Source: JAVBLV01 sp031553195
Lineage (GTDB): Bacteria; Bacteroidota; Bacteroidia; Bacteroidales; P3
Reading direction: 5' to 3'
DNA length: 49,130 bases
Assembly: GCA_031553195.1 (NCBI GenBank)
Contig: JAVBLV010000042.1
Coordinates: 1 to 49,130, forward strand
Shown: positions 8,182 through 16,358 of the stretch, in pieces
Position numbering within the stretch: position 1 is the stretch's first letter
How the letters are laid out: each line of letters begins with the position of its first letter
Made by a program: the position numbers and the translations under genes
Notes under the pieces: model-generated
The model's database searches: none
Told to the model about the DNA's origin: nothing
Seen by the model: the letters and a program-made list of their open reading frames with translations, nothing else

Positions 8182-9966
8182 CTATTTATTTATAAGGATC
8201 TTTTTGCTGATTACTCCTTCTTGCGTTTGGACTTTTACAATATAAATTCCATTATTCAGTTGCTGGGTATTTATATTGACGTTTTGAATTCCTTCTCCGT
8301 AAGAGGCTTTATTCAATGCCATTACTTCTTTGCCTAACACATCATATATCGAAACAATGACGCTATTAGGGTGATCCAGCGTAAAGGAAACGGTCATTTT
8401 ATCTTTTACTGGATTAGGATAAATTTCCAGGTTTCCTATCTGACGATTTACCGTATTTATTCCAATATCTCCGGTAACTTTAAAGTATTTTGATTCTCCG
8501 TAACCAAACTTTCCATCGCTGGAAAATATTTTGTTTTCCCCTATCCAAATTTCATATTTACCGGCGCCGGCGCCGCCATTAATTCCATCTCCATATGTAT
8601 CGTCTATTTGAAAATAATAGCAACCCGAAGCAAGCGTATCTTTTTCTATCGTATGTAATTGGGTTCCGTTAGCGCCCAGATTTGTATAAGGGCCTCCGCT
8701 AGTTATAATTTCTCCTTCCGAATCGAAAAGTTTCCAAGAGGTTTCCGAACCATACCGGTCTTGCCATATTTTTATGGTCAAAGCTCCTGCCGTTGTTACC
8801 GTTGTATCCTTTGTAACGGCAATTGTTTTTTGCTTGCTACTAATTAAATCCAAATCTTTATTATTTGCCTTAATCACGGTAACTGTAAGGTTCTTTCTTT
8901 GGTTAGCAATGGAACGTATAGCAGGCAACGTAATTGTATCACACATTCCGGATGCAACGTTTCTGCCGGTTACATTATAAATCGTGTCTGTATTTTCGAC
9001 TCCGTCAACAACATATTTCAGCGTATAGGAATTTATGTTTTGAGATGAAATATTTTGCAGGCATACTTTAGCCCGGACTTCATCATCACATGTATTATGT
9101 TCTGCTTGAATAACATTACTCATTAATAGATCCGATTCCGGAGCATATACTTCTGTTATTGAACTAATGGCGCCGGTTATAATTTCCTTTCTATTTTCAG
9201 CAATAAATACGGCAACCGTTATATCTTTTGGGTTCAAAAATATATTTCCTATGTTATAAGGAATATCGTATGTATATGTTTTAGTAAAAAAAGATCCTTC
9301 GGTAGTTTCAGAGATTGTTTCTCCCCATTGGCCCGTAACCAAATCTCTCAACATGTGATTATGTCTGTATAAATTTCCTACCTGCATTTCAGGATAGGCT
9401 ACGGATGAATTTACTATTTGCGGACCTATGACATTTTCCTGCAAAATGGCTACATTTAACAGATTGGTAGAAGAGTTGCTGTTTTCTGTGTAGTAAGCTT
9501 CCACCGTAATTTTCAGTTGACGTTTACCCCAATCCAACTCGGACTTTGCAGCTACATTTACACAGGAGGAACTGCTGAGTATTTGAGTGGCAGATGTTAT
9601 CCATTTTTCTCTATCTAAAGCTATTACGCTTCCCGAAAAGATATGTCTATTTACAGTTCCCGACGGGTAGCCTGTCAACCCTGCTTGAGCTGCTAACGCA
9701 TCCCCCCATTGGGTTCTGTAGTCAGGAACAGCATTCGCATATACTCCTTGATGAATATTTACAATAATAACCTTGCCGGGATTAGCCGCCGCCAATTGAT
9801 TGGCTACTTTGTGCCCGCCCGGACAAAACTGGCAAGTTATTCCCGTATACTCTTCCAATACAACATTTCTATTTGAAGGCTCCGTGCTGACAAATGTTTG
9901 TGCTTTGATAGGCTGGATAAATGCCAAGCAAAGCAAAATACTTGATGAAAGTATTATTTTTTTCAT
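8182..9966 (-). CDS. Omp28-type thioredoxin-fold protein with T9SS sorting domain
   Basis: The protein has 594 residues. A signal peptide (about 1-22, ending IKAQ) is followed by an Omp28-like region with a thioredoxin-type CxxC in YTGITCQFCPGGHKVA (about residues 40-55). A central beta-sandwich region follows, then a segment with AGCYYFQ-like and DTYGDGINGGAGAGKYEIWI strings. The last 80 or so residues form a type A T9SS sorting domain, with YPNPVKDKMTVSF and NGIYIVKVQT near a basic C-terminus (ISKKILINK). It should be exported by Sec, carried across the outer membrane by T9SS and anchored at or released from the cell surface. It appears to be a single-gene unit. Confidence 0.88.
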   Translation of the reverse strand: MKKIILSSSILLCLAFIQPIKAQTFVSTEPSNRNVVLEEYTGITCQFCPGGHKVANQLAAANPGKVIIVNIHQGVYANAVPDYRTQWGDALAAQAGLTGYPSGTVNRHIFSGSVIALDREKWITSATQILSSSSCVNVAAKSELDWGKRQLKITVEAYYTENSNSSTNLLNVAILQENVIGPQIVNSSVAYPEMQVGNLYRHNHMLRDLVTGQWGETISETTEGSFFTKTYTYDIPYNIGNIFLNPKDITVAVFIAENRKEIITGAISSITEVYAPESDLLMSNVIQAEHNTCDDEVRAKVCLQNISSQNINSYTLKYVVDGVENTDTIYNVTGRNVASGMCDTITLPAIRSIANQRKNLTVTVIKANNKDLDLISSKQKTIAVTKDTTVTTAGALTIKIWQDRYGSETSWKLFDSEGEIITSGGPYTNLGANGTQLHTIEKDTLASGCYYFQIDDTYGDGINGGAGAGKYEIWIGENKIFSSDGKFGYGESKYFKVTGDIGINTVNRQIGNLEIYPNPVKDKMTVSFTLDHPNSVIVSIYDVLGKEVMALNKASYGEGIQNVNINTQQLNNGIYIVKVQTQEGVISKKILINK

Positions 9967-10008
9967 AGCGCATTATAGTTTTAATGTAAGTGATAAATTT
10001 TAAAATAT

Positions 10009-10046
10009 CTTTCTCCGATCAGATCGGAGAAAGGGAGGCAAAGTTA
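10009..10046 (-). promoter_or_regulatory. -7 box followed by a 25-bp near-perfect palindrome
   Basis: On the minus strand TAACTTTG (10039-10046) matches the -7 consensus. Five bases further begins a palindrome (10009-10033) with perfect 12-base arms CTTTCTCCGATC and GATCGGAGAAAG around one base. The expected transcription start falls at or next to it, so it is either an operator or a 5'-terminal mRNA hairpin for the gene starting at 9966. The region 10047-10248 shows nothing else. Confidence 0.6.
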
Positions 10047-10248
10047 CCATTTTTGTTGTAACATAACGTAACTTCAACGAAAAAAATATCCATCCTTTTG
10101 TTTTTTAAATTTTTATTTTTTTTGAGAAGAATCTTTTCGGCGGGACAAAAATGGCATTTTCACCAAAGGTTGTGAAATTTTCATAGAAAGCCTCCTGAAA
10201 AAACAGAAATAGCAAGCAATCTGAAAATTCAGACAAAAAACATTATTA

Positions 10249-10269
10249 ACCTCAAATATTTCTTGAGGT
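10249..10269 (-). terminator. Hairpin at the end of gmk
   Basis: On the minus strand ACCTCAA and TTGAGGT pair across a short loop, overlapping the gmk stop codon. A T6 run follows after a few bases. This is a weak terminator candidate. Confidence 0.5.
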
Positions 10270-10838
10270 CAAACCTTTAAAAAGTCTTGAATCTTTTGAC
10301 AAGCTATTTTTGTGGCATTTTCTATGTCGATATTTACTAATGTCACATCGAATTGATCGGAATATGCAATTTCAACACTTGCTTTGTCAAGACGTCTTTT
10401 CAATGATTCTTCGGTTTCGGTATTGCGTTTCCGCAAACGCTCTTCCAATACGGCAATGCTAGGAGGGACAATGAAAACAGATAAAGCTTTGTCGCCCAAA
10501 TGCTTTTTTATATTAATTCCTCCTATCACGTCAACATCGAATAAAACGGCATTTTCCTTATCCCAAATTCGTTTTAATTCGGATTTTAACGTTCCATAGA
10601 ACGAATCTTTGTAAACCTCTTCCCATTCTAAAAAGTCGCCGGATGCAATCCTTCTTTTAAAATCTTCCGGAGTCAAAAAATAGTAATCTTTGCCGTCTAT
10701 TTCTTTCTCCCGTTTTGGGCGCGTACAAGCGGAAATAGAAAATTCCAAACAATTAAAATGCGTTAATAACCGGCGGACAATGGTGGTCTTCCCTGCGCCG
10801 GAAGGCGCTGAAAAAATGATGGCCTTTCCTTCTTGCAT
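10269..10838 (-). CDS. gmk: Guanylate kinase
   Basis: The 189-residue protein has the family's usual length. The Walker A motif SGAGKT is at residues 13-18, followed by the GMP-binding region with the STxxR-like CTRPKREKEIDGKDYYF segment and the FLEWEEVYKDSFYGT motif. The lid region RLRKRNTETEESLKRRL follows. It converts GMP to GDP with ATP in the cytoplasm, an essential step of guanine nucleotide synthesis. It starts three bases after the stop of the upstream 413-residue protein, so the two are very probably co-transcribed and perhaps translationally coupled. Confidence 0.97.
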   Translation of the reverse strand: MQEGKAIIFSAPSGAGKTTIVRRLLTHFNCLEFSISACTRPKREKEIDGKDYYFLTPEDFKRRIASGDFLEWEEVYKDSFYGTLKSELKRIWDKENAVLFDVDVIGGINIKKHLGDKALSVFIVPPSIAVLEERLRKRNTETEESLKRRLDKASVEIAYSDQFDVTLVNIDIENATKIACQKIQDFLKV

Positions 10839-10841
10839 AAT

Positions 10842-12083
10842 CTAAAATTTTCTTTTAATAATTTGTAAAAGAGTAACATAAGCATGAGACGTATCTTGCC
10901 ATCCCCGCTGATTTTTCATTTCCTGCAAAAAATATTCCACTTCTTCTTTCCCATTCGAAGCGTTTAATAACATAATAAAATCCGTATAGTCTTTCATATT
11001 TCCCGAAAACAAATCATTGATAAACAAAAACTTCTCGTTGATGCCGATAATATCCCTGTAATCGAGAATCGCTTGCTTTTGTATTTTTTCTTCAACGCTA
11101 TAGCTAGAAGTTTGAGGCGCAATTTTTTCAATTACCGATGGTTTTTCTTGTTTAAAAGTGTCGCCGATTGTTAAACCTTGATCCTGTTTTTGAGTCTCTA
11201 TCAGCTTGGATACGTTTTGAGAAATTTGTTCCATATTATTCGACTGCAAATACTCGAAAAGAGAGGGTTGCCGGGTTTCATCTTTATGCGAGGCCGGCGA
11301 CGGATTCATTTGTCCGTTGTTATTTGTCCCGATTGGGGACATCTCTGGTTTCGCAGTTTCTTTCTGCGCAAAGACTTCTTTCTTTTCAGGAAAATCTATT
11401 TGATTTTCTTTCGGAACAGAGCTTTGAGAAGTTTGTTCGATTGGCGTTTCAGGTTCTTCTATCCGGATTTCTGTTTCATCATTTTTATCTTCGACAAGCA
11501 TTTCCGGAGCAAAGGATTCGCTAATTTCTTCTTTCGCAGGAATTTGTTGTATTTGTTCGATTGGCGTTTCAGGTTCTTCTATCCGGATTTCCGTTTCATC
11601 CTTTTCATTTTCAACAACCATTTCCGGAGCAAAAGATTCGCTAATTTCTTCTTTCGCAGAAATTTGTTGTATTTGTTCGATTGGCGTTTCAGGTTCTTCT
11701 ATCCGGATTTCCGTTTCATCTTTTTCATTTTCAACAACCATTTCCGGAGCAAAAGATTTGTTAACTTCTTCCTGTTCAGAAATTTGTTGAGAATTTTCAA
11801 TCTCTTCTTGCCCGTCTGAAATTTCTATATTGACTTCTTCTTTTATTTGTTGAATATGATTATTTGCAACAAAGCCATACTCCTCAGGTTGAGAAACTTT
11901 CTCTTTGTTTGAAAAAAGCGGCTTTACTCTATTCAAATCATATATGTCTTGATAAAAATGTCGAAGCTTTTCCAATAAAATATCAATATCAATTTGTGAA
12001 AAATTTTCGTTTTTTACCAATGTATTCACTAAATTGGATATATGTTCCAATTGCCGGTTCAGATTTGATTCAATTTCCTTCAT
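10842..12083 (-). CDS. Acidic protein with 40-residue tandem repeats, upstream of gmk
   Basis: The protein has 413 residues and no signal peptide. The N-terminal 60 residues look helical (possible coiled coil). The centre contains three tandem 40-residue repeats built on IEEPETPIEQ and SFAPEMVVENEKDETEIR, extremely rich in Glu and probably disordered. The C-terminal 90 residues form a separate helical domain that includes DYRDIIGINEKFLFINDLF and ends in LLQIIKRKF, and this looks like the conserved functional part. It is co-transcribed with gmk. I do not recognise a named family. A palindromic element separates its likely promoter from its start codon. Confidence 0.8.
   Translation of the reverse strand: MKEIESNLNRQLEHISNLVNTLVKNENFSQIDIDILLEKLRHFYQDIYDLNRVKPLFSNKEKVSQPEEYGFVANNHIQQIKEEVNIEISDGQEEIENSQQISEQEEVNKSFAPEMVVENEKDETEIRIEEPETPIEQIQQISAKEEISESFAPEMVVENEKDETEIRIEEPETPIEQIQQIPAKEEISESFAPEMLVEDKNDETEIRIEEPETPIEQTSQSSVPKENQIDFPEKKEVFAQKETAKPEMSPIGTNNNGQMNPSPASHKDETRQPSLFEYLQSNNMEQISQNVSKLIETQKQDQGLTIGDTFKQEKPSVIEKIAPQTSSYSVEEKIQKQAILDYRDIIGINEKFLFINDLFSGNMKDYTDFIMLLNASNGKEEVEYFLQEMKNQRGWQDTSHAYVTLLQIIKRKF
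11434..11793 (-). repeat. Three 120-bp in-frame tandem repeats
   Basis: GTTCGATTGGCGTTTCAGG recurs at 11434, 11554 and 11674, a period of exactly 120 bases (40 codons). Units 1 and 2 are nearly identical and the third decays towards its far end. The copy number probably varies between strains, because frame is preserved by each gain or loss. Confidence 0.9.
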
Positions 12084-12117
12084 CTTTGTAAATGGTTTTA
12101 CATTATTTTCTCCAGAT

Positions 12118-12279
12118 AGAGGTTGTCTAAATTTTTAGGGAAAAGATTTTAAGAGATAAAAATAGCTATTTTGCAGACGGAGTTTTTCAAGAATAGTAGC
12201 GCTACTTGATAAAAATTCCGGTAAAAAAGAGCATTTTTAGCTTAAAAATACTTCATAGAAAAATTTTCAGACAACCTCT
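12118..12279 (+). mobile_element. 162-bp palindromic MITE-like element, copy 2
   Basis: It has the same length and orientation as the copy at 7072, with ends AGAGGTTGTCTAAA and CAGACAACCTCT. It lies between a -7 box (12293-12300, minus strand) and the start codon at 12083, so it would form most of the leader of the gmk operon mRNA. The sequence TA is found at both outer edges, which is consistent with a short target duplication. Confidence 0.85.
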
Positions 12280-12292
12280 AAGCAAAGATACA

Positions 12293-12300
12293 GAATTGTT
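12293..12300 (-). promoter_or_regulatory. Candidate -7 box for the gmk operon (TATCTTTG)
   Basis: TATCTTTG on the minus strand matches TAnnTTTG and lies 14 bases before the palindromic element. No clear -33 TTTG is present. Confidence 0.45.
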
Positions 12301-12351
12301 TGATGAAAAAAACGACTTTCGTCTGCAAATTAATAACAATGCATTGTGAAT

Positions 12352-12387
12352 AAAAATGAGGGCGCAACCATTAATTACGCCCTCATT
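12352..12387 (-). terminator. Terminator of the creD unit
   Basis: On the minus strand AATGAGGGCG and CGCCCTCATT form a perfect 10-bp stem with a 13-base loop, followed by TTTTTATT. It is placed just after the creD stop. Confidence 0.85.
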
Positions 12388-12406
12388 GTAAGTTGGTTGA
12401 CGTTTA

Positions 12407-13789
12407 TCAAATATTTTCCTCTTCGGCGATGTTCTCTTTTTCCGGCAGGGTTGCGGAAACCGGTTCCCTGTTTTGGAACCAATTAATTTTACGCGAAGCA
12501 TACATAATAACCGCCAATGCTATAAATAACCCAATACTTCCTATCAATAATGCAAAATCTTCTAATTGAAGAACAACATACAAAAATACGTATAAGACAC
12601 AGAATAGCGCTCCCATTAATAAAGTTTGTTTTAATTGCTTAAAGATGGAATACGAATAGGCGGTTATTAAGGAAACAATGGCGGAAGCCGATATCAGGTA
12701 TGCCCAACTAAACGACATTTGTTCCGACAAGGCTAACAAAATGCTATAAAATAAAATCAATCCGATGCTAACCAACAAATATTGCATGGTATGAACACGT
12801 TTGCGGGTAATTAACTCAACCAGAAAGAAAGTAAGGAAAGTAAGCGAAATAAATATGATGGCATATTTAACGGCTCGCGTGGATTTCTGATAATGATCAA
12901 CCGGAAGGATTAAATTAACGTCGATAGAAGAAGATTCAAAATCGGGCGAATCGTCGACCCACATTTGGGGAAAATTGCGGTTATAATTGAAAATGCTCCA
13001 GTCCGCCGTGAATCCATTCATGGAAATAGTACGGTTATCAGGCAAAAAAGCGCCGTCAAAATTGGGAGCGCTCCATGGAGAAGCCGCCGAAATTTTGGTT
13101 GTTTTTCCTACCGGAATAAACGAAAGGCCATTGCTTCCATTCAACGTTAAGTCAAAATTGAAATCGTAATTTGCATCTTTTCCCGCTTCAGGTAATAAAG
13201 GTAATTTAACGGTCACGCCCGAATTTAATATCTTCGAACCGTCAATTCCGGGCAACACTTCCTTCTCTTCTTTATTCCAGTTAAAGGCAATTTTATTCCG
13301 TATTCCTCTCATATCGGAAATACCGATAAACAAACAAGCATTTTTCCAATCAATAAATTCCGGGTTAACATTTAATTCGCTGAAATCAGGTTGTCTAAAA
13401 TGTCCTTTGACTTTTATTTTCGCTTGATAAACCACGACGTTGTAAATGCTTCTGTGCAGAATTTCCGGTTCCATTTGCGCGCTGATTCCCAATTCTTCCG
13501 GTAAAAAATAAGCATAGTGTTGGGTCGCTTTCTGTACTTTATTATCCCAATACGTATTTTTGTATGGAATCATAATGATAGGGCCTGTCAATCGTTGGGC
13601 GTACCCCCATTTGGAACTGACTTCGTTAACGACCGATTCGTTGGCGTATCTCCTTTCCCTGATTAGTTCCTGCACCATTGTGACCGGAATCAGTAGCAAG
13701 AGAATTAAAATACCGATAGAAACGGCCTTAAAAGTAATACTGTTGGTAATTTTTGACCAAACGGACGGGACTGTGTTTTTTGTGTTCAT
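12407..13789 (-). CDS. creD: CreD-family inner-membrane protein
   Basis: The protein has 460 residues. One membrane helix (about 20-40) is followed by a large periplasmic domain (about 45-310) with RLTGPIIMIPY, LPEELGISAQMEPEILHRSIYNV-type and FSAAW-like segments typical of CreD. A C-terminal cluster of about five helices (315-440) and a charged Glu-rich tail follow. CreD proteins are linked to envelope stress and beta-lactam response in Gamma-proteobacteria; in Bacteroidota their role is not settled. It lies downstream of a winged-helix regulator and a membrane protein, and a copy of the same operator-like site precedes both units. This suggests joint control. Confidence 0.92.
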   Translation of the reverse strand: MNTKNTVPSVWSKITNSITFKAVSIGILILLLLIPVTMVQELIRERRYANESVVNEVSSKWGYAQRLTGPIIMIPYKNTYWDNKVQKATQHYAYFLPEELGISAQMEPEILHRSIYNVVVYQAKIKVKGHFRQPDFSELNVNPEFIDWKNACLFIGISDMRGIRNKIAFNWNKEEKEVLPGIDGSKILNSGVTVKLPLLPEAGKDANYDFNFDLTLNGSNGLSFIPVGKTTKISAASPWSAPNFDGAFLPDNRTISMNGFTADWSIFNYNRNFPQMWVDDSPDFESSSIDVNLILPVDHYQKSTRAVKYAIIFISLTFLTFFLVELITRKRVHTMQYLLVSIGLILFYSILLALSEQMSFSWAYLISASAIVSLITAYSYSIFKQLKQTLLMGALFCVLYVFLYVVLQLEDFALLIGSIGLFIALAVIMYASRKINWFQNREPVSATLPEKENIAEEENI

Positions 13790-13832
13790 CTTTATTTGAT
13801 TTTAATGATTTTGAAAATGGTTTATATTTGTG

Positions 13833-13993
13833 TTTAAAATTTATAGGCTCCTCTAAATCTCCCCCCAAGGGGAGACTTGGCTGACGCGCGCCTTTAATCA
13901 TTCACTTTGGCGTGCCAAAGGCTTAGAATTATTTTATATGTTTATTTTTATTTGATAGCCTTGTCAGGGCGTGACTTGGAGTCACACCCTGAC
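13833..13993 (-). repeat. Composite repeat, locus 2 (creD leader)
   Basis: On the minus strand the order is the GTCAGGGTGTGAC hairpin module, the CTATCAAATAAAAA link, the TTTGGCACGCCAAAG palindrome, the CTCCCC/GGGGAG hairpin and AGATTTAGAGGAGCC. It ends TTTTAAACACAAA. Unlike the other loci it stops about 45 bases before the creD start, and the ATG of the mini-ORF is lost. Confidence 0.75.
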
Positions 13994-14162
13994 TTATTAT
14001 TTTAACCAGACTTCATTTAATTGTTGAATTATCGAATTATTGAATGTCGCTATTTTTATTCGCTACTTACTATTCTCTCGTTCTCACATTTTTTACTTTT
14101 CATTCTTCGTTTCTCATTTATAAGATTTTTGTTTCATGGCTATTTCATAGTTCAATATCCAG

Positions 14163-14184
14163 AAAGTACTTTGTATTGCAAAGT
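14163..14184 (-). promoter_or_regulatory. Operator-like site upstream of creD
   Basis: On the minus strand the site reads ACTTTG, six bases, AAAGTACTTT. The preceding T's make TTACTTTG, close to the -7 consensus. It is identical in plan and spacing to the site at 15133-15154, so one regulator probably acts at both. Transcription from here would run through the composite repeat into creD. The rest of 13994-14199 holds only short ATTGAAT-type repeats. Confidence 0.6.
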
Positions 14185-14199
14185 AAATGTGCAAAAAAA

Positions 14200-14496
14200 T
14201 TATTTTGTATCCATCAACTGTTCTAATGCCTGTAAATGATCTTTAAAGAGTTTTTCGCCAAGCGAGGTAATCGAGTAAGAGGTGTTCGGTTTTTTACCGA
14301 TGAATTGTTTCCTCACTTCGATGAGTTTGTTCTTTTCAAGCGCTTTAAGATGATTAGCCAAATTCCCGTCCGTAATTTCAAGCAAATCTTTTAATGAATT
14401 GAAATCCAACGAATCGTTTACCGAAAGCACAGCCATAATCCCCAATCGTATGCGATTGTCGAATACTTTGTTTAAGCCTGATATAATACTATTCAT
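14200..14496 (-). CDS. Winged-helix transcriptional regulator
   Basis: This 98-residue protein is a single winged helix-turn-helix domain of the HTH_34 / ArsR-like type (PF13601). It runs from RIRLGIMAVLSVNDSLDFNSLKDLL, through the recognition-helix region TDGNLANHLKALEKNKLIEV, to the wing KPNTSYSITSLGEKLFKDHL. There are no ligand-binding or metal motifs. Its start overlaps the stop of the upstream membrane protein in an ATGA, so the pair is translationally coupled. It probably represses its own operon and perhaps creD through the AAAGTACTTT sites. Confidence 0.9.
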   Translation of the reverse strand: MNSIISGLNKVFDNRIRLGIMAVLSVNDSLDFNSLKDLLEITDGNLANHLKALEKNKLIEVRKQFIGKKPNTSYSITSLGEKLFKDHLQALEQLMDTK

Positions 14497-15128
14497 TTTC
14501 GGTCGTATTTAAAATAGATTTGCAAACCGGCGATTATATTCATGATTCCAAAACCTAAAATCCAAAAAATGAGACCATAGTTTAAAAGAAATCCGGCCAA
14601 CAAACCCAATGCAATTTCGGCGATTCCCAAATAATAAATTTCCTTGACGGTAAACTTAGAGGAATTAACAAGCCCCAGGCCATAAAAAACCAACATCGCC
14701 GAGCCGATAAAATGAATATTATTATTAAGCATTAACGCAAAACAAAAAATACCTCCGGTAAACAATGGAATAATGAAATGAGTAAACGTACGTTTGGCGG
14801 AAGGCGTCCAAAGTTTTTGTCCTGCCTTTTTTGATTTTTGGAATAAGAAAAAATAAGCGCTTGCCGTAGCAACCAGCAATATTACAATTGCTAAAACAGC
14901 CATGCCAATGCGAATGTCTTCTGTGGAGTGTTTTCCTAAAGCGCGAAAATGTTCGTCGTATTTGACCATTCCTCTTTGGAAAAGAAGAAAATAAGCAACG
15001 GCCGCGCCCATCAACGCCACTACTCCGGCCGAAACCAAAGACAATCCGCTTAACGACATAAATTTGGAGGAACGCTCCATTAAATTACGTATATGTTTAA
15101 GATCTTCAATATTTTGCTTATCATTCAT
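14493..15128 (-). CDS. Multi-pass membrane protein coupled to the winged-helix regulator
   Basis: The protein has 211 residues from the ATG at 15128; an upstream in-frame start at 15179 would place the promoter inside the gene. A cytoplasmic N-terminus (MNDKQNIEDLKHIRNLMERS) precedes about six hydrophobic helices. The opening helical motif followed by membrane helices is common in Bacteroidota proteins encoded next to such regulators. It may sense envelope state or modulate the regulator, but that is inference. It is the first gene of the regulator operon. Confidence 0.82.
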   Translation of the reverse strand: MNDKQNIEDLKHIRNLMERSSKFMSLSGLSLVSAGVVALMGAAVAYFLLFQRGMVKYDEHFRALGKHSTEDIRIGMAVLAIVILLVATASAYFFLFQKSKKAGQKLWTPSAKRTFTHFIIPLFTGGIFCFALMLNNNIHFIGSAMLVFYGLGLVNSSKFTVKEIYYLGIAEIALGLLAGFLLNYGLIFWILGFGIMNIIAGLQIYFKYDRK

Positions 15129-15132
15129 ATCA

Positions 15133-15156
15133 AAAGTACTTTTGATTACAAAGTAA
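15133..15156 (-). promoter_or_regulatory. -7 box plus AAAGTACTTT palindrome before the regulator operon
   Basis: On the minus strand TTACTTTG is followed by a 14-base perfect palindrome CAAAAGTACTTTTG (15131-15144), which ends three bases before the start codon at 15128. It shares ACTTTG-N6-AAAGTACTTT exactly with 14163-14184. It is a likely autoregulatory operator. Confidence 0.65.
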
Positions 15157-15285
15157 AATAAAATTTCCGAACCGGCCAAATTTTTTTCGATATGTGTCGG
15201 TTTTTTATCTTGAGTTACTGAATCGTTTTGTTAACCGCAACAGGAATAAGTGTTTAAAATTTAATGCTTATGGCTTAAGACATGT

Positions 15286-15322
15286 GAATGATTGAATGAT
15301 TGAATAATCGAGTGATTGAATG
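15286..15322. repeat. Degenerate 8-bp tandem repeat (GAATGATT)
   Basis: About four to five imperfect copies of GAATGATT lie in the gap between two minus-strand genes. Similar A/T-rich short repeats occur at 70-100 and 14020-14045. Confidence 0.6.
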
Positions 15323-15365
15323 CTCACTATTTCCTATTCCCTCATTTTCAATTTTCAACTCTCCA

Positions 15366-16358
15366 CTAAACAACAGCTATTTCATCCGTACGGATCGAAA
15401 GCGCGCATTTGAAATGTTTCTGGGGACATTGTTTATATCCATGTAATCCGCAAGGGCGGCATTTCAGGTTTTCGTTTATTTGGACGATTATACTTTCATC
15501 CGAAAGAGGGCCAAAACCAAATTCGGGAACAGTGGAACAAAAGATGGCCGTCGTTTTGGCGTTAACCGAAGAAGCCAAATGCATGGGAGAAGAATCATTC
15601 ACAAAATTCATAACGGCATCGCGCATTAAAGCGGCCGATTCCAATAAACTCAATTTCCCCGACAGATTGAGGGAATTCCGAACTCTTGTTTGTTCAATAA
15701 TTTCATTGCATAAAGCAATATCGGCGTTTCCTCCCAGATAGTAGACATACAAATCGGAATCTAATCTATTAACCCATTCAATCCATTTTTCTTTTGGAAA
15801 TTGTTTGGTAAACCATAGCGAGGCAGGCGCAATGCAAATATATTGACGCGTTTTTAAATGCGAAACTTTAGCATACTGAGCAACCGTAGGATAAAGTCTG
15901 GGAGACAGACTAGAAGAATCCGTTAAATATTGAATGAGAGATAAGTTTCTTTCAACCTCATGCATAAAAACGCCTTTTCTTTTTCCAATATGATGTGGAA
16001 AACGTTTGGTAAAGAACAATGAAAGCGGACTTTTTGAAAATCCTACCGTTTGCCTGGCTTTGGAAAAAACGGCGAACAGACTCATCGAAAAAAATCGTTG
16101 GACATTAACCAGTAGATCGTATTTTTCATTTTGCACCTGAGCCAAAATCGAATACCAATTTCTGTATTTACGTTGTTTTTTGTCCCAAATATAGACTTTA
16201 TGCAGAAAGGGATGTCCTTCAAAGAGCGACTCATTTCCTCTTTTTATTAAAATATCCAATCGGGCTTCGGGATAAAAAGCATGTAGTTTTTCTAATAAAG
16301 GAGTAACCAAAATCACATCGCCTATAGAAGCCGTTTGGATAATTAATATTTTTTTCAT
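15366..16358 (-). CDS. Glycosyltransferase family 9 (heptosyltransferase-like)
   Basis: The protein has 330 residues from the ATG at 16358. A 12-residue upstream extension is encoded by the composite repeat and is rejected. The N-terminus KKILIIQTASIGDVILVTPLLEKL is the classical GT9 opening, followed by a LLVNVQRFFSMSLF segment. The acceptor/donor half contains CIAPASLWFTKQFPKEKW, LGGNADIALCNEI and NDSSPMHLASSVNAKTTAIFCSTVPEFGFGPL. The Cys-rich end CRPCGLHGYKQCPQKHFKC is usual for Bacteroidota members. It probably adds a heptose or related sugar to the LPS core at the inner face of the inner membrane. The exact sugar is not known. Confidence 0.92.
   Translation of the reverse strand: MKKILIIQTASIGDVILVTPLLEKLHAFYPEARLDILIKRGNESLFEGHPFLHKVYIWDKKQRKYRNWYSILAQVQNEKYDLLVNVQRFFSMSLFAVFSKARQTVGFSKSPLSLFFTKRFPHHIGKRKGVFMHEVERNLSLIQYLTDSSSLSPRLYPTVAQYAKVSHLKTRQYICIAPASLWFTKQFPKEKWIEWVNRLDSDLYVYYLGGNADIALCNEIIEQTRVRNSLNLSGKLSLLESAALMRDAVMNFVNDSSPMHLASSVNAKTTAIFCSTVPEFGFGPLSDESIIVQINENLKCRPCGLHGYKQCPQKHFKCALSIRTDEIAVV

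Noticed and set aside
11178..11819. Open frame of 213 codons on the plus strand
   Set aside because: It is the antisense shadow of the Glu-rich tandem repeats, giving Phe/Arg-rich nonsense repeats; the minus-strand frame has the sensible composition and context.
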